This document shows, piece after piece, positions 1 to 8,732 of a stretch of 64,000 nt of DNA. The stretch lies in NCBI RefSeq assembly GCF_900103135.1, contig NZ_FNGO01000003.1, forward strand, positions 1 to 64,000, read 5' to 3'. Both the position numbers and the translations under genes were made by a program. The notes under the pieces are model-generated. The model did no database searches and had not been told where the DNA came from. It saw only the letters and a program-made list of their open reading frames with translations. Each line of letters starts with the position of its first letter. Position 1 is the first letter of the stretch. This stretch comes from Halarsenatibacter silvermanii. GTDB lineage: Bacteria; Bacillota; Halanaerobiia; Halanaerobiales; Halarsenatibacteraceae.

Positions 1-111
1 AGCATATTTAAGTGTGTGAGACCTCAATTTATATTTCTTTCCCTTGATCAGATTTAGTATGAATATTGTACTACCCACAACTAATTAACTCAAACTCAAA
101 CCCTTCAAAAT

Positions 112-140
112 TTCAAATTGCAATATAATTTTGATATAAT
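112..140 (+). promoter_or_regulatory. Putative sigma-A-type promoter of the FliD-like gene
   Basis: A perfect TATAAT at 135-140 is preceded 17 bases upstream by TTCAAA (112-117), a weak -35. It lies 71 bases before the start codon in an AT-rich leader. The rest of 1-211 shows no gene or repeat that I can support. Confidence 0.4.
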
Positions 141-211
141 AAATGCCAAGAATCAATCGCAAATTTTTTGGCTTAATGGAGTTTAAGCTTTCGTGGGGAG
201 GGATATAACCC

Positions 212-1573
212 ATGGTCAATGAAATTAGCAGCTCCGCCGGCACAAATGAACTGCTGAATCAGGCTTTTACAGAAGCACAAAGTCTACAAAATCCTGTGCT
301 GGATTCCGCCCGCCAGCAGAATATTTTACAGCGTCAGCAGCAGATCAGTCAGATGCAGACGCTGACTGAAATGGAAACTGCTGCCCGGGGAAGAACCGAA
401 CCCAGGCTGGATGCAGGGGAAATCATTGATTTTGCCGATGATTTCCGTGATACATTTTCTCAACTGCAGGAAGCAGCCGATCCGCTTTTAGATCAATCTC
501 CTATAGCTCAGCCGGTCTGGGAGGAACGAACCGTGGAGATTTCCAATCCTGACGCAGTCACAGGAGAAGCAGAAGCAGGAGCAAGCCCTCAGGAGCTGGA
601 ACTTACTGTAGAAGAGCTGGCTCAGGCCCAGGAAATGGAAGGCACTCCCCTGCCGGCAGATGACCCTGAAGCTATAGCTGAAGGAGAGTTTGAATTTGTT
701 GTTGAACAGGGAGAAATAGAGGAAACCATCACAATAGAGGTGGAAGAAGAGGACACTCCCGAAGAAGTTTTGCGGACTGCTGCAGAAGAAATTGAAGCAG
801 CCTCCCCTGAAGTTGAAGCAGATGTGCTCATCACAGATGAAGATGAAGTTTTTCTGGAAGTAAGAGCAGAAGAAGCAGGTGAAGCAGGCGAGTTTGAGTT
901 GAGAGATGTTAGTGGAGATTTTATTGAAGAAGAACTTGAGATGGCCGCAGAACAGGAAGCAGAAGAAGCTGAAGTTGCAGTAGAAGGCCTGGAAGAAGGA
1001 GACGATTTTATGCTCGAGGGCAATATTATACAGCTGCAGGAGGGGCAGGTGGAATTAGAACTGGAAGAAACCGGCACAGCTGAGATAGAAGTTGCTCCTG
1101 ATACGGAAGATATCGGTGAAGCTATAGAAGATTTTGCCGAAGCTATAGGCAATGTCCAGGAGTTTATTGCAGAACAGCCTGCCAGCCCCAATCTGGAAGG
1201 TATGGGGGCGCGTCTGGAGAATGTACTCGCTGAACGCGAGGATGATTTAGCTCAGCTGGGCATAGAAATAGACCCTGACGGTGATGTAATAATAGATGAA
1301 AATAGATTTGAGGAAGCAATAGCGGAAGAACCGGATATAGCGGAAGAATTTTTCGATGATGCTGGATTTCAGCCCGGCCTGGCTTTAGAAGCGGATACTA
1401 TTGCGGACAGAGCGCTTACCGAACCGATTACCGATTTTATTGAAGCTGAAGAAGCGGAAATAGAGGAACCGGAGATATCTCCTCCCGAAGATTTTCAAAT
1501 TTACAATCGCAGCGGTCAGATAAACTCTTTGTTAACCATGGACCAGGGTGAATTGATTAATTTTGTTATGTGA
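212..1573 (+). CDS. Strongly acidic FliD-like (flagellar cap/hook-associated) protein
   Basis: 453 residues, extremely rich in Glu and Ala. ATG start preceded by GGGGAGGG about 10 bases upstream. I recognise the architecture of FliD rather than a close sequence match. The Gln-rich N-terminus (residues 1-60) resembles FliD_N. Residues about 155-245 read like the FliD hook-IN region (TITIEVEEEDTPEEVLRTAA followed by a beta pattern ending in LRDVSG). Residues about 270-330 mimic the FliD stretch ending in a VAPDTEDIGEAIEDFAEAI helix. Residues about 335-400 match the 'LGIEIDPDGDVIIDENRFEE' segment typical of FliD C-terminal domains. The usual C-terminal coiled tail is not obvious. No other flagellar gene is visible, so cap function is inference; another secreted filament-tip protein is possible. 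The extreme acidity would suit a protein exposed to brine. Confidence 0.55.
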   Translation: MVNEISSSAGTNELLNQAFTEAQSLQNPVLDSARQQNILQRQQQISQMQTLTEMETAARGRTEPRLDAGEIIDFADDFRDTFSQLQEAADPLLDQSPIAQPVWEERTVEISNPDAVTGEAEAGASPQELELTVEELAQAQEMEGTPLPADDPEAIAEGEFEFVVEQGEIEETITIEVEEEDTPEEVLRTAAEEIEAASPEVEADVLITDEDEVFLEVRAEEAGEAGEFELRDVSGDFIEEELEMAAEQEAEEAEVAVEGLEEGDDFMLEGNIIQLQEGQVELELEETGTAEIEVAPDTEDIGEAIEDFAEAIGNVQEFIAEQPASPNLEGMGARLENVLAEREDDLAQLGIEIDPDGDVIIDENRFEEAIAEEPDIAEEFFDDAGFQPGLALEADTIADRALTEPITDFIEAEEAEIEEPEISPPEDFQIYNRSGQINSLLTMDQGELINFVM

Positions 1574-1601
1574 CAAAGAAACGATTTTCCTTGAGTCTCG
1601 A

Positions 1602-2807
1602 TCACTTTTGAAGATTTTTCTCAGTAAAATCATTCGTCCGTTTTAAAGCAAAATTCAGCATAAACGGTCCCACCAGCTGAAAGAAAATAATCGCCCCCAG
1701 TATAGTTGTAACTGCGGCATCTTCGGGCAGGGGCAGTTCCTGCTCGGCCATAAGGGCCAGGCCGACTGCTATCCCTGCTTGAGGTATGAGCGCAAAACCG
1801 AGATATTTACGAATCTGAGGCTCAACATGGCTGCAATTTCCGGTCAAAAATCCACAGGCGTATGAGCCAAGGGTGCTTCCAGCAATTTTACCTAAGGTCC
1901 GGAAGGTGATGTAAATTACCCCCAGAAATCCCAGCTGGGGCAGGGCTTGAAGTTCCAGACTGGCTCCGGCCAGCGTCAAAAAGAGTACCAAAACCGGAGT
2001 GTCTATGACGTGCAGAGAGGTAAAAAATCTGCCAAAGTTAGGAGTGAGATTTACTATCATAATTCCGGCGGTCAGGGTCACCAGCAGATAAGAAAGCCCC
2101 AGCTGATTGGCAGCGCCTACTGCCAGAAAGATTATTCCCGTCAGCAGAACAAGCCTTTTTCTTTCTTCCAATACCCTGTTTATTATTATAATTGTCACCG
2201 TTCCTATCAAAAATCCCGCTAAAAGAGCCAGTCCCAGCTCGTAGCCGAGCTGGAGCAGGACACCGCTTCCATTTCCAGCGTCATAAAAATATCCTTTGAG
2301 CAAAATGGTCGTAAAAGAAAAAAGAGTGATGCAGAAAAGACTATCGAGTGCTACCATAGATTTTAAAAGCTCAGGAAAATCACCGGTCGCTTTCTTTTCG
2401 TTCAGGGTTGAAAGCACACTGGCCGGAGCACTGGCCGTGGCCAGTACGCCCAGCACCACTGCCAGCGGGAAGCTGCCGGAAAAAGCATAGACCGGTATAA
2501 CTACCAGAATGAGCGTCAAGAAGCTTTCGCCCAGAAAAATCAGGCCAAAATCATCCCAGTTTTTCTGTAAAAATCTGACCTTGAGCTCGCCTCCCAGCGA
2601 AAAACCTATCAATCCCAGGGCAAAATCGATTATGGGATCAATCGATGTCAGAACAGAAGCATCAACCAGCCCCAGAAGTGAAGGTCCCAACAATATTCCA
2701 GTGAAAAGATACCCCGTAACCGAGGGAAAATCCAGCTTTTTGGCCAGCTCTCCCCCCAAAACTCCCAGCAATATTACCAGGCCCAGCGTCAGCAGAATAT
2801 CCATCAA
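1602..2807 (-). CDS. Kef-type cation:proton antiporter (CPA2 family)
   Basis: 401 residues, almost entirely hydrophobic, with about 11-13 transmembrane helices. The N-terminus (LGGELAKKLDFPSVTGYLFT, then GILLGPSLLG) is the hallmark of the Na+/H+ exchanger domain of KefB/NapA-like CPA2 proteins. There is no C-terminal TrkA-N domain, so it is a short, membrane-only version ending in a charged tail. It would exchange K+ or Na+ for protons across the cytoplasmic membrane, a sensible need in a halophile. It is convergent with the FliD-like gene and the first start codon (double ATG) directly begins the first helix. The ion specificity cannot be read from sequence. Confidence 0.85.
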   Translation of the reverse strand: MMDILLTLGLVILLGVLGGELAKKLDFPSVTGYLFTGILLGPSLLGLVDASVLTSIDPIIDFALGLIGFSLGGELKVRFLQKNWDDFGLIFLGESFLTLILVVIPVYAFSGSFPLAVVLGVLATASAPASVLSTLNEKKATGDFPELLKSMVALDSLFCITLFSFTTILLKGYFYDAGNGSGVLLQLGYELGLALLAGFLIGTVTIIIINRVLEERKRLVLLTGIIFLAVGAANQLGLSYLLVTLTAGIMIVNLTPNFGRFFTSLHVIDTPVLVLFLTLAGASLELQALPQLGFLGVIYITFRTLGKIAGSTLGSYACGFLTGNCSHVEPQIRKYLGFALIPQAGIAVGLALMAEQELPLPEDAAVTTILGAIIFFQLVGPFMLNFALKRTNDFTEKNLQK

Positions 2808-2847
2808 TTATCAGCTCCAGTGATTACAATATGCTAAATTCCAGTAG

Positions 2848-3570
2848 TTAATTCTCATATCCTACCGGCATTATGAGCAGCGGCTCTTTTTCATCCAGTC
2901 CGGCAATTTCTACTACAGCTTCATCCTCAAAAGCCCCTATCATCACAGCCCCCAGCCCCATCTGTTCAGCCATAAGATTTATATTTTGTGCTGCATGTCC
3001 GGCTTCTATATGAACATACGTGATACCTCTTTCTCCGTAACGTGAAGTAGTCCTCGTATAGTCAGCTGTCACCAGAAATACTGCCGGAGCATCTGCGATG
3101 GCCTGCTGCCCCAGAGCAGCGCCGGCCAGCTCTTCCCCGCGATCACCTTTCAACTTTTTAATGAGTTCATGATTTTCCGTATCGTACTCATAAATACCCG
3201 GTTTCAGATCTTCCACTCCCGAGACAGCCAGATGAATTTTTAAAGGATCAGTAGCTCCTGCCGAAGGAGACGAACGGGTTGGTCCTGAAACTCCGTCCAC
3301 GGTGATACCTTCTCCCGCCCAGGCGAGATGACCAATCTCTTCTTTTTTCAGGTTCTCATCAGTAAATTCTCGCACCGACAACCTTTCGTAAATAGCTTCG
3401 GCTACGCCCTTCTCCACTTTAGCTTCGGGAAGATCAATTCTCTCCCCTGTTTCTTCAGCTGTCCCTGTGGTGCCGCTCAAATACGGCAAACCGAAAACTA
3501 AAGCTGCCAAAATAGTTATTAGAAAAACAGATTTCCAGCCTGCCAGGCTGTTCCTGAAAAATTTGAGCAT
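2848..3570 (-). CDS. Membrane-anchored SagB/ThcOx-type nitroreductase
   Basis: 240 residues. Residues 10-32 form one hydrophobic signal anchor; the rest should lie outside the membrane. The FMN-dependent nitroreductase fold of the SagB subfamily is recognisable: YERLSVREFTDENLKKEEIG opens the domain, GPTRSSPSAGATDPLKIHL is the usual flavin-binding and dimer segment, and HIEAGHAAQNINLMAEQMGL precedes the C-terminal GAF-like end with IMPVGYEN. Such proteins are often annotated as nitroreductases without a known substrate; SagB proper is an azoline dehydrogenase in peptide toxin pathways, but no such pathway is near. ATG preceded by GAGGAGGGA-like purines. It follows the antiporter gene by 40 bases on the same strand and may be transcribed upstream of it. 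Confidence 0.8.
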   Translation of the reverse strand: MLKFFRNSLAGWKSVFLITILAALVFGLPYLSGTTGTAEETGERIDLPEAKVEKGVAEAIYERLSVREFTDENLKKEEIGHLAWAGEGITVDGVSGPTRSSPSAGATDPLKIHLAVSGVEDLKPGIYEYDTENHELIKKLKGDRGEELAGAALGQQAIADAPAVFLVTADYTRTTSRYGERGITYVHIEAGHAAQNINLMAEQMGLGAVMIGAFEDEAVVEIAGLDEKEPLLIMPVGYEN

Positions 3571-3627
3571 GGAAATCCCTCCTCTGAAATTTTGAGCGGA
3601 TAATTTCTTCTCCCCGAATTATTTCTT

Positions 3628-4340
3628 TTAGATCAACAGTGAAGCCAGCGATTTACAGACAGAGTTCAAAAAATATCTCCGCTTCATTGTAAAACTCAGC
3701 CCGGAAGGGTTTTTATAAACCACCAGCTTACCAGTTTCAGACCGGCCAGCATGAAGAGAGTCGAGGTCAATCCCGCCAGCGGGAGAATAATAATACCGAC
3801 CAGCATTCCCGCCAGCAGCAGAGCGAAGATAAGCCCTCCCCCCTATCGTACCGATTATTTCCAGTATATAGGTCCGGCTGACGGGCAAAGACTCACCGTA
3901 TTCCTCGAACACCTCCGGCCCCCAGCGGAAATAAAGAACCGTGCAGTATGCCGGTTATTCCCACGGTTAAAATCGAGACCAAAAACATCTGCCCCAGAGT
4001 CAGAGCTTCGCCGGGAATTAAACCCGGCAGTCCCCGCCCTAGATGACGGGCCAAAAATACAGAGGCCAGCAGGACCAGCGGATAAATTAAAAAATATTCA
4101 GAAAAATATTTCTAGAATTTAACATTTCGCTGCCGGCGAATTTACCTCCCAGCCAGTAAACCGAGTCCTTCAAAAAGCAGCCAGCTGGCAATCACCAGAC
4201 TCAGGGAGAGTTCATTGCCCAAAAATATGACCATAAGCACCCGGACCAGCATCAGCTGACCGATCATTCCCCCCATGCCGATCAATATTATCGCCAGCAG
4301 CAGAAGCAGCGATTTACTTCAAAAAACCCCTCCTTTTCAC
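3628..4340 (-). pseudogene. Decayed membrane spermidine-synthase-like gene (fused MFS/spermidine synthase N-terminus)
   Basis: Reading the minus strand in shifting frames restores helices typical of the N-terminal membrane part of fused MFS/spermidine-synthase proteins: AIILIGMGGMIGQLMLVRVL and the 'GNELSLSLVIASWLLFEGLG' stretch (about 4160-4315), then LVLLASVFLARH, then a segment ending in TYILEIIGTIGG with GLIFALLLAGMLVG in the next frame (about 3740-3912). The frames are separated by in-frame stops near 4140 and 4110 and by a frameshift at a C6 tract (3838-3843 on the plus strand). The start region has AAAGGAGG followed by TTGAAGTAA, so the beginning is also frameshifted. The soluble synthase domain is absent. 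The locus is a remnant that cannot make a full product. The family call is from motif memory and should hold at family level only. Confidence 0.7.
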
Positions 4341-4422
4341 GGGGAATCCCCCCATAAGGATCAGCTTTTTTAAACGCTATATTTCGAATACTGCTCACAA
4401 TCCAGGTGTACAGGTTGGCCGG

Positions 4423-4695
4423 TCAACCCAGCTTATAATGTTTTTTCACGTCCTCTTTAATCCTCCAGACGCATTCCAACCCCTCGGGAAAGATCACCAT
4501 ATCTCCTTTTCCAAAGCTGACTGTCCCTTCTTCGGTCTCAACCTCTACTTCGCCCTCGAGCAGATAACAGACTTCCCTTTCATCATAAAACCAGTCGAAC
4601 TCCGAGACTTCTTTCTCCCAGACAGACCAGGATTTCACCTCCAGTTCCTCCAGTTTGTCATCAGAAGCTTGCTCTACTTTTATGCCGGCGGTCAT
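4423..4695 (-). CDS. Small cupin (DUF861/Cupin_3 type)
   Basis: 90 residues forming a single cupin barrel. The motif EFDWFYDEREVCYLLEGEVE and then FGKGDMVIFPEGLECVWRI are characteristic of Cupin_3/DUF861, the family of (S)-ureidoglycine aminohydrolase-like and EutQ-like proteins. The usual His metal ligands are largely replaced, as is common in this subfamily, so a ligand-binding or non-catalytic role is possible. ATG is preceded by AAGGGGGG. It lies downstream of the MttB-family gene, separated by about 215 bases without a recognisable signal. Its substrate is unknown. Confidence 0.8.
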   Translation of the reverse strand: MTAGIKVEQASDDKLEELEVKSWSVWEKEVSEFDWFYDEREVCYLLEGEVEVETEEGTVSFGKGDMVIFPEGLECVWRIKEDVKKHYKLG

Positions 4696-4880
4696 AGTAC
4701 CCCCCCTTAATTCTCTTTCATAGATCTTTTGACACTACCTTTTCAATTCTGGCCCTTCTCCGAAACTAAAAAAGCGCAATTTTTTGGCCGAAAACTAAAC
4801 TTAACGCGAAGAAAAAATTTCATTGTGAGCGAAGCTTTATATCTTCCAGTATACTAAATAAGCTTTTTATGACACATCTA

Positions 4881-4905
4881 TTTACCAGCTGAAAACAGGA
4901 AGACC
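4881..4905 (-). repeat. Dispersed repeat copy A
   Basis: On the plus strand this reads TTTACCAGCTGAAAACAGGA followed by AGACC. It is one of six similar about 26-bp elements seen in the window (others at 31673, 38214, 38475, 51405 and 53783) and sits just after the stop codon of the MttB-family gene. The minus-strand consensus is GGATCTTCYTGTTNTCAGYT followed by GGNAAATA. Confidence 0.5.
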
Positions 4906-4911
4906 TTTTTA

Positions 4912-6348
4912 TTAAACTTTCAGCCTGTCCTGAGCGTCTTCTACCACCCTGCGAAATTCCTTTTCCTGTTCGGGATTCAACACCGTCTCTGCCGGCTCTT
5001 TTATGATCTCATTTATTCTCTCACGGGCCTTTTCAGTTATGCTGGGAAAACCCTGTTCCTTCCATTCGTACCAGAGTTGATCAAAACCGAGATCTGGAGT
5101 GTAAACTTCGCCGGCATTCAGGTGTTCAACTGTATGACTGTCCGCTATAAATCCTCCGTCTTCTATATGATCTGCTATCACATCAAACCCGAGAGAATCG
5201 CCGGTGACATCGTACCTCTCCTGCACTCTTTTTACCATGGTAATTATCTCATTATCTATGACCAGCTGCTCCTTCGAAGCCAGCGTGTTGCTGGCAATGC
5301 TTCCGGCCCCGGAAATGATATTAGCTCCTGCCAGCGCCGGCAGAATAGCATTGATGGCCTTCTCATAGCCGGTCTGCACATCTATGCTGCAGGCAGTGGT
5401 GGATGCCCCATAAACGCTGGTGTAAAAACCGTAATATCTGGCCAGCTGCACAGCCCCGGTGCTGCCCAGGCCAATCTCAGGAAGCCCCCATATCGACTGA
5501 GCGCTTTTCATGTTAGGAAAAGAAATACGGGAACCGAAGACTATGTCGGTATCCGGATTTATTATCTGAGCGATGGAGGTAAATGCCAGCATACTGGCAT
5601 TCATCTGGGTAAGAGATCCGGCTACCGTAAAAGGAGCGGTCAATCCGGCCACGGGCGCAATGAGCACTTTGACCGGAATGCCGGCCCTGACGGTCTTTTT
5701 CAGAATCCGGGAAATATGGACCGGATAGGAGAGAGGACTCTCCGGTGAAATTCCCAGAAATCCGATCGGCTCCTCCTGCTGATCCCGGGCTATTTTGAAA
5801 AGCTCCAGCACATAATCAATCTGCTCGCTGCTGGAAACTGCAAGACCTGCGAAGGGAATGCTGCTGTATTTTAAGGACAGCTCACAACTTTTAATCTCCA
5901 TGATTTCGTTGGGAGTGTCCTCGGGCAGAACCATCGGACCGCTAAAATCTATATTTTCAAGATTGTTCTGCAGGCGAATAAAATCGATTAAATCTTCTTC
6001 TTTTGCCGGATAGGTATCCCTATCATCGACACTATAAATATTTGGCACTGTACCAAAGGGCTGACTTTTCAATTCATAACCGTCCAGTCTGCACTTCTCA
6101 TCTGTCCCCGGATTTTTTATAACCAGAGGACCATTTTCCACTTCATCCAGAATTTCGATGACCAGTTCACGGGGGAATTTAACCCGTCCGCCGTCGACAC
6201 GACAGCCATGATCGACGAGCATTTCTTTGAGTTCATCGTCCTCAACCTCGACTCCCAGCTCCTCCAGTATTTTAAGACTGTAACCATGAATCTTATCCAC
6301 TTCGCTGCCGGTGAGTAAATGTGAACATACCGTCCCAAATCTCTCCAT
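4912..6348 (-). CDS. MttB-superfamily (trimethylamine/glycine betaine-type) corrinoid methyltransferase, non-pyrrolysine
   Basis: 478 residues, the normal length for the MttB superfamily (COG5598). These enzymes move a methyl group from a quaternary or tertiary amine to a corrinoid protein in the cytoplasm. Family features: the N-terminal segment ending ILEELGVEVEDDELKEMLVDH, the NPDTDIVFGSRISFPNMKSA region, and the GGFIADSHTVEHLNAGEVYTP end. The reading frame has no internal TAG, so it belongs to the pyrrolysine-free branch that includes glycine betaine, proline betaine and gamma-butyrobetaine methyltransferases. No corrinoid protein, MtrH-type partner or activating protein is nearby. Glycine betaine is the most likely substrate in a halophile, but this is inference. 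It follows a decayed DppC remnant on the same strand. Confidence 0.85.
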   Translation of the reverse strand: MERFGTVCSHLLTGSEVDKIHGYSLKILEELGVEVEDDELKEMLVDHGCRVDGGRVKFPRELVIEILDEVENGPLVIKNPGTDEKCRLDGYELKSQPFGTVPNIYSVDDRDTYPAKEEDLIDFIRLQNNLENIDFSGPMVLPEDTPNEIMEIKSCELSLKYSSIPFAGLAVSSSEQIDYVLELFKIARDQQEEPIGFLGISPESPLSYPVHISRILKKTVRAGIPVKVLIAPVAGLTAPFTVAGSLTQMNASMLAFTSIAQIINPDTDIVFGSRISFPNMKSAQSIWGLPEIGLGSTGAVQLARYYGFYTSVYGASTTACSIDVQTGYEKAINAILPALAGANIISGAGSIASNTLASKEQLVIDNEIITMVKRVQERYDVTGDSLGFDVIADHIEDGGFIADSHTVEHLNAGEVYTPDLGFDQLWYEWKEQGFPSITEKARERINEIIKEPAETVLNPEQEKEFRRVVEDAQDRLKV

Positions 6349-6484
6349 TATTAATCTGGTAGCCTCCTAACTCGCTAAATAAGCTGAATGTTACCTGCCG
6401 GTTCAATGGTGGATTTTTCCTCTATATGGCCTTCCATAATATAATTTTCTGGGCTGCCGAAAACATTCCTTCCTCTCATTTTTA

Positions 6485-6772
6485 TTATATCTCGCCTCCC
6501 CGCTGAAGTTTGGGGTCGAATACGTCTCTCAACCTCTCCCCAAGCAGGGTAAAGCCCAGAGTGGCAAGAATCAGGGCAATTCCACCATAAACTACTATGT
6601 GGGGAGCTGCCCGCACATTCAAATATCCAACCCGGAGGACATGTCCCCAGCTGGGATTCGGCGGAGGTACTCCCAGCCCCAGAAAACTGAGGCCGGCCTC
6701 GAAGGTTATCATTATTGGTATGTCCATGGCCGCCTGGATAAAGAGCGGACCGCCTGCCCGGTATGCCCTTCA
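6485..6772 (-). pseudogene. 3' remnant of a DppC/OppC-type ABC permease
   Basis: The frame carries GGPLFIQAAMDIP followed by EAGLSFLGLGVPPPNPSWG and ends in LGERLRDVFDPKLQRGG, which is the conserved C-terminal third of DppC/OppC inner-membrane permeases (binding-protein-dependent transport family). Upstream in frame there is a TGA at 6770-6772, and the dctM stop codon lies only 25 bases further. About two thirds of the gene and all other dpp/opp genes are missing, so this is a deletion scar. The apparent longer overlapping frame (6375-6773) is its shadow. The downstream stretch 6349-6484 holds nothing recognisable. Confidence 0.8.
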
Positions 6773-6796
6773 AAGTCCCGGAAGGGCCTTAAAATT

Positions 6797-8128
6797 TCAC
6801 AGTCCCAGAATATAAGGTATATAAAGGGTTATAGGTTCGAAAAATATTATAACAATAATGGTTAAAATGAAGGCGAAATAAAAAGGGAGAATGTCTTTTA
6901 CCAGATCTTCGAAGTCAGTTTTGCCGATGGCAGAAACTACAAATAACACCGCCCCCACCGGAGGTGTGATCAGAGCCACATTGAGGGTAAATACAAAGAG
7001 AAGACCAAAATGATATGGGTGAATGCCAAACTCGATAGCGATCGGGGTCAGGACCGGTCCCAGTATTATTATCGAAGCTATCAAGTCCATAAAGGTGCCT
7101 ACGAACAAAAGAAAAACAGCACAGATCAGCATGAAAACCCAATCGGTGGTGGTAAGCCCCATTATATATTGAGAAAGCATCTGAGGTATGTCCTCCATGG
7201 CAAAAAAGTGGCTGATAATTCTGCCGGTAGAAACTATGAGCATGGCCATACCGGTCATAGAGCCCACTTTCATGAATACTCCCCAGATCCCTCTGAGATC
7301 GAGCGTCTTCATAAAGGCAAAGGTTGCTATGACGGCATAAGCTGCCGCCACCCCGGCAGCCTCAGTGGCGGTAAAAATACCTCCCAAAATCCCTCCAAAA
7401 ATTATTAAGAACATTATCAAAGCCCAGATTCCGCCCTGGAGTGATTTGAGAAAATTCAGCAAATATTTTATGACCTTTTCAGTAAGTCCGTAAACCTTTT
7501 CTTCATCGGGAGCGATCAATCTATCGGCTTTGCGTTCATAATCATACTTTTTAACATAATAATAATTTATAAACATCATTATCAGGCCGAGAAATACTCC
7601 CGGAAGCACGCCTGCCGCGAAAAGTCCGGCGATCGAAATGTCCATGCTGCCTCCATAGACGATTATGGGAATGCTGGGGGGAATGGTAGGTCCGATGATT
7701 GAAGAGGCAGCTGTCAGGGCTGAACTGTAAGAGCGCGAATAACCCTTTTTTTCCATGGCCGGAATCAACATGCTGCCCAGAGCAGCTGTGTCGGAAACCG
7801 CGGCTCCGGAGATCCCCGCAAAAAGTATGCTGGCTACCACATTGACATGTCCCAGACTGCCTCTTATCCAGCCTACCAGCGCCTCGGAAATATTGAGCAA
7901 TCTATCTGTAATATCACCTTCGTTCATAATCTGACCGGCAAATATGAAAAAAGGAATCGCCATAAGGGTAAAGCTATCTATGCCTGAATAAATCTGTCTT
8001 ATGGCTTCGGTGGGTGAATAACCGTTGTGGAGAAGAGCAAAAAGTCCGGTTATACCCAGCACAAAAGCTATGGGTAATTTAATGATTATTAGTATGATGA
8101 ATACTGCTGCATAGAGCAAAATATCCAT
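6797..8128 (-). CDS. dctM: TRAP transporter large membrane subunit DctM
   Basis: 443 residues, about 12 hydrophobic segments, the standard size of the DctM transport subunit of tripartite ATP-independent periplasmic transporters. Diagnostic stretches include PFFIFAGQIMNEGDITDRLL, GISGAAVSDTAALGSMLIPA and TAASSIIGPTIPPSIPIIVYGG, which line the Na+-coupled substrate path. I place the start at the ATG 8126-8128 because GGGAGGA lies 8 bases upstream; the longer frame would begin at a TTG inside that ribosome binding site. The stop codon of dctQ lies directly before the start, so the two are translationally coupled. The neighbours suggest an organic acid or amino-acid derivative as substrate. Confidence 0.95.
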   Translation of the reverse strand: MDILLYAAVFIILIIIKLPIAFVLGITGLFALLHNGYSPTEAIRQIYSGIDSFTLMAIPFFIFAGQIMNEGDITDRLLNISEALVGWIRGSLGHVNVVASILFAGISGAAVSDTAALGSMLIPAMEKKGYSRSYSSALTAASSIIGPTIPPSIPIIVYGGSMDISIAGLFAAGVLPGVFLGLIMMFINYYYVKKYDYERKADRLIAPDEEKVYGLTEKVIKYLLNFLKSLQGGIWALIMFLIIFGGILGGIFTATEAAGVAAAYAVIATFAFMKTLDLRGIWGVFMKVGSMTGMAMLIVSTGRIISHFFAMEDIPQMLSQYIMGLTTTDWVFMLICAVFLLFVGTFMDLIASIIILGPVLTPIAIEFGIHPYHFGLLFVFTLNVALITPPVGAVLFVVSAIGKTDFEDLVKDILPFYFAFILTIIVIIFFEPITLYIPYILGL

Positions 8129-8129
8129 T

Positions 8130-8615
8130 TCAGTTCCTCCCAAACAGGATGTTATTTATAAGCTGATCGATAACGACAAGAATCATAATCCCTCCGCTGA
8201 CCGGGATGGCCATTCTGGGTACAGTTCCCGATATTCCGGTAAAGGTGCCGGTGTAAAGCGTATCGGTAAATTCATAACCATAAACCAGCATTATATAAGA
8301 AAAATAGCCTATAATTACTACGTTTAAAATTTCGAATAAGAATTTCAGCTTCTTCCCGGCTTTTTTATAAAAATAATTGACGGCCACATGCTCATTTTTA
8401 TAGAGAGCCACCGCAGCTCCGATAAGGCTCAACCAGACCAGGGAAAACCTTACTATCTCGGTGACCCAGGGCAGCGGCCTGCCCAGAACATAACGATAAA
8501 ATACTCCTACCGTCACAATAATTATCATCGCTACCATCAGCAGCGCACAAAATATCTGGCTTAATTTTACAACAACCGAGGTGAATTTTTTAAAACCTCT
8601 GGCCAGTGTTTTCAC
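8130..8615 (-). CDS. dctQ: TRAP transporter small membrane subunit DctQ
   Basis: 161 residues with four transmembrane helices. The motif YRYVLGRPLPWVTEIVRFSL, followed by LIGAAVALYKNEHVAV, is the DctQ signature. I choose the GTG at 8613-8615 because AGGAGG lies about 9 bases upstream; the longer ATG frame places 17 extra residues before the first conserved segment and has no ribosome binding site. It sits between dctP and dctM in the usual TRAP order. DctQ pairs with DctM in the cytoplasmic membrane and contacts the periplasmic binding protein. Confidence 0.92.
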   Translation of the reverse strand: MKTLARGFKKFTSVVVKLSQIFCALLMVAMIIIVTVGVFYRYVLGRPLPWVTEIVRFSLVWLSLIGAAVALYKNEHVAVNYFYKKAGKKLKFLFEILNVVIIGYFSYIMLVYGYEFTDTLYTGTFTGISGTVPRMAIPVSGGIMILVVIDQLINNILFGRN

Positions 8616-8732
8616 AGCTTCCTGCCTCCTTCCTCGATGAATTAAAAATAAGAAAATTATGGGCATCTCTGAATAAAGAAAGCAGGATGCCCATAATAGT
8701 TCAGCTGAAAATTGGATAATTTCCGATTAAAA

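Noticed and set aside
622-1191. 189-residue Ser-rich frame on the minus strand opposite the acidic FliD-like gene
   Set aside because: Its composition is the mirror of GAA/GAG codons on the other strand; it has no family motif.
4912-6348. Pyrrolysine-dependent MttB
   Set aside because: The frame has no internal TAG, so it belongs to the pyrrolysine-free branch.
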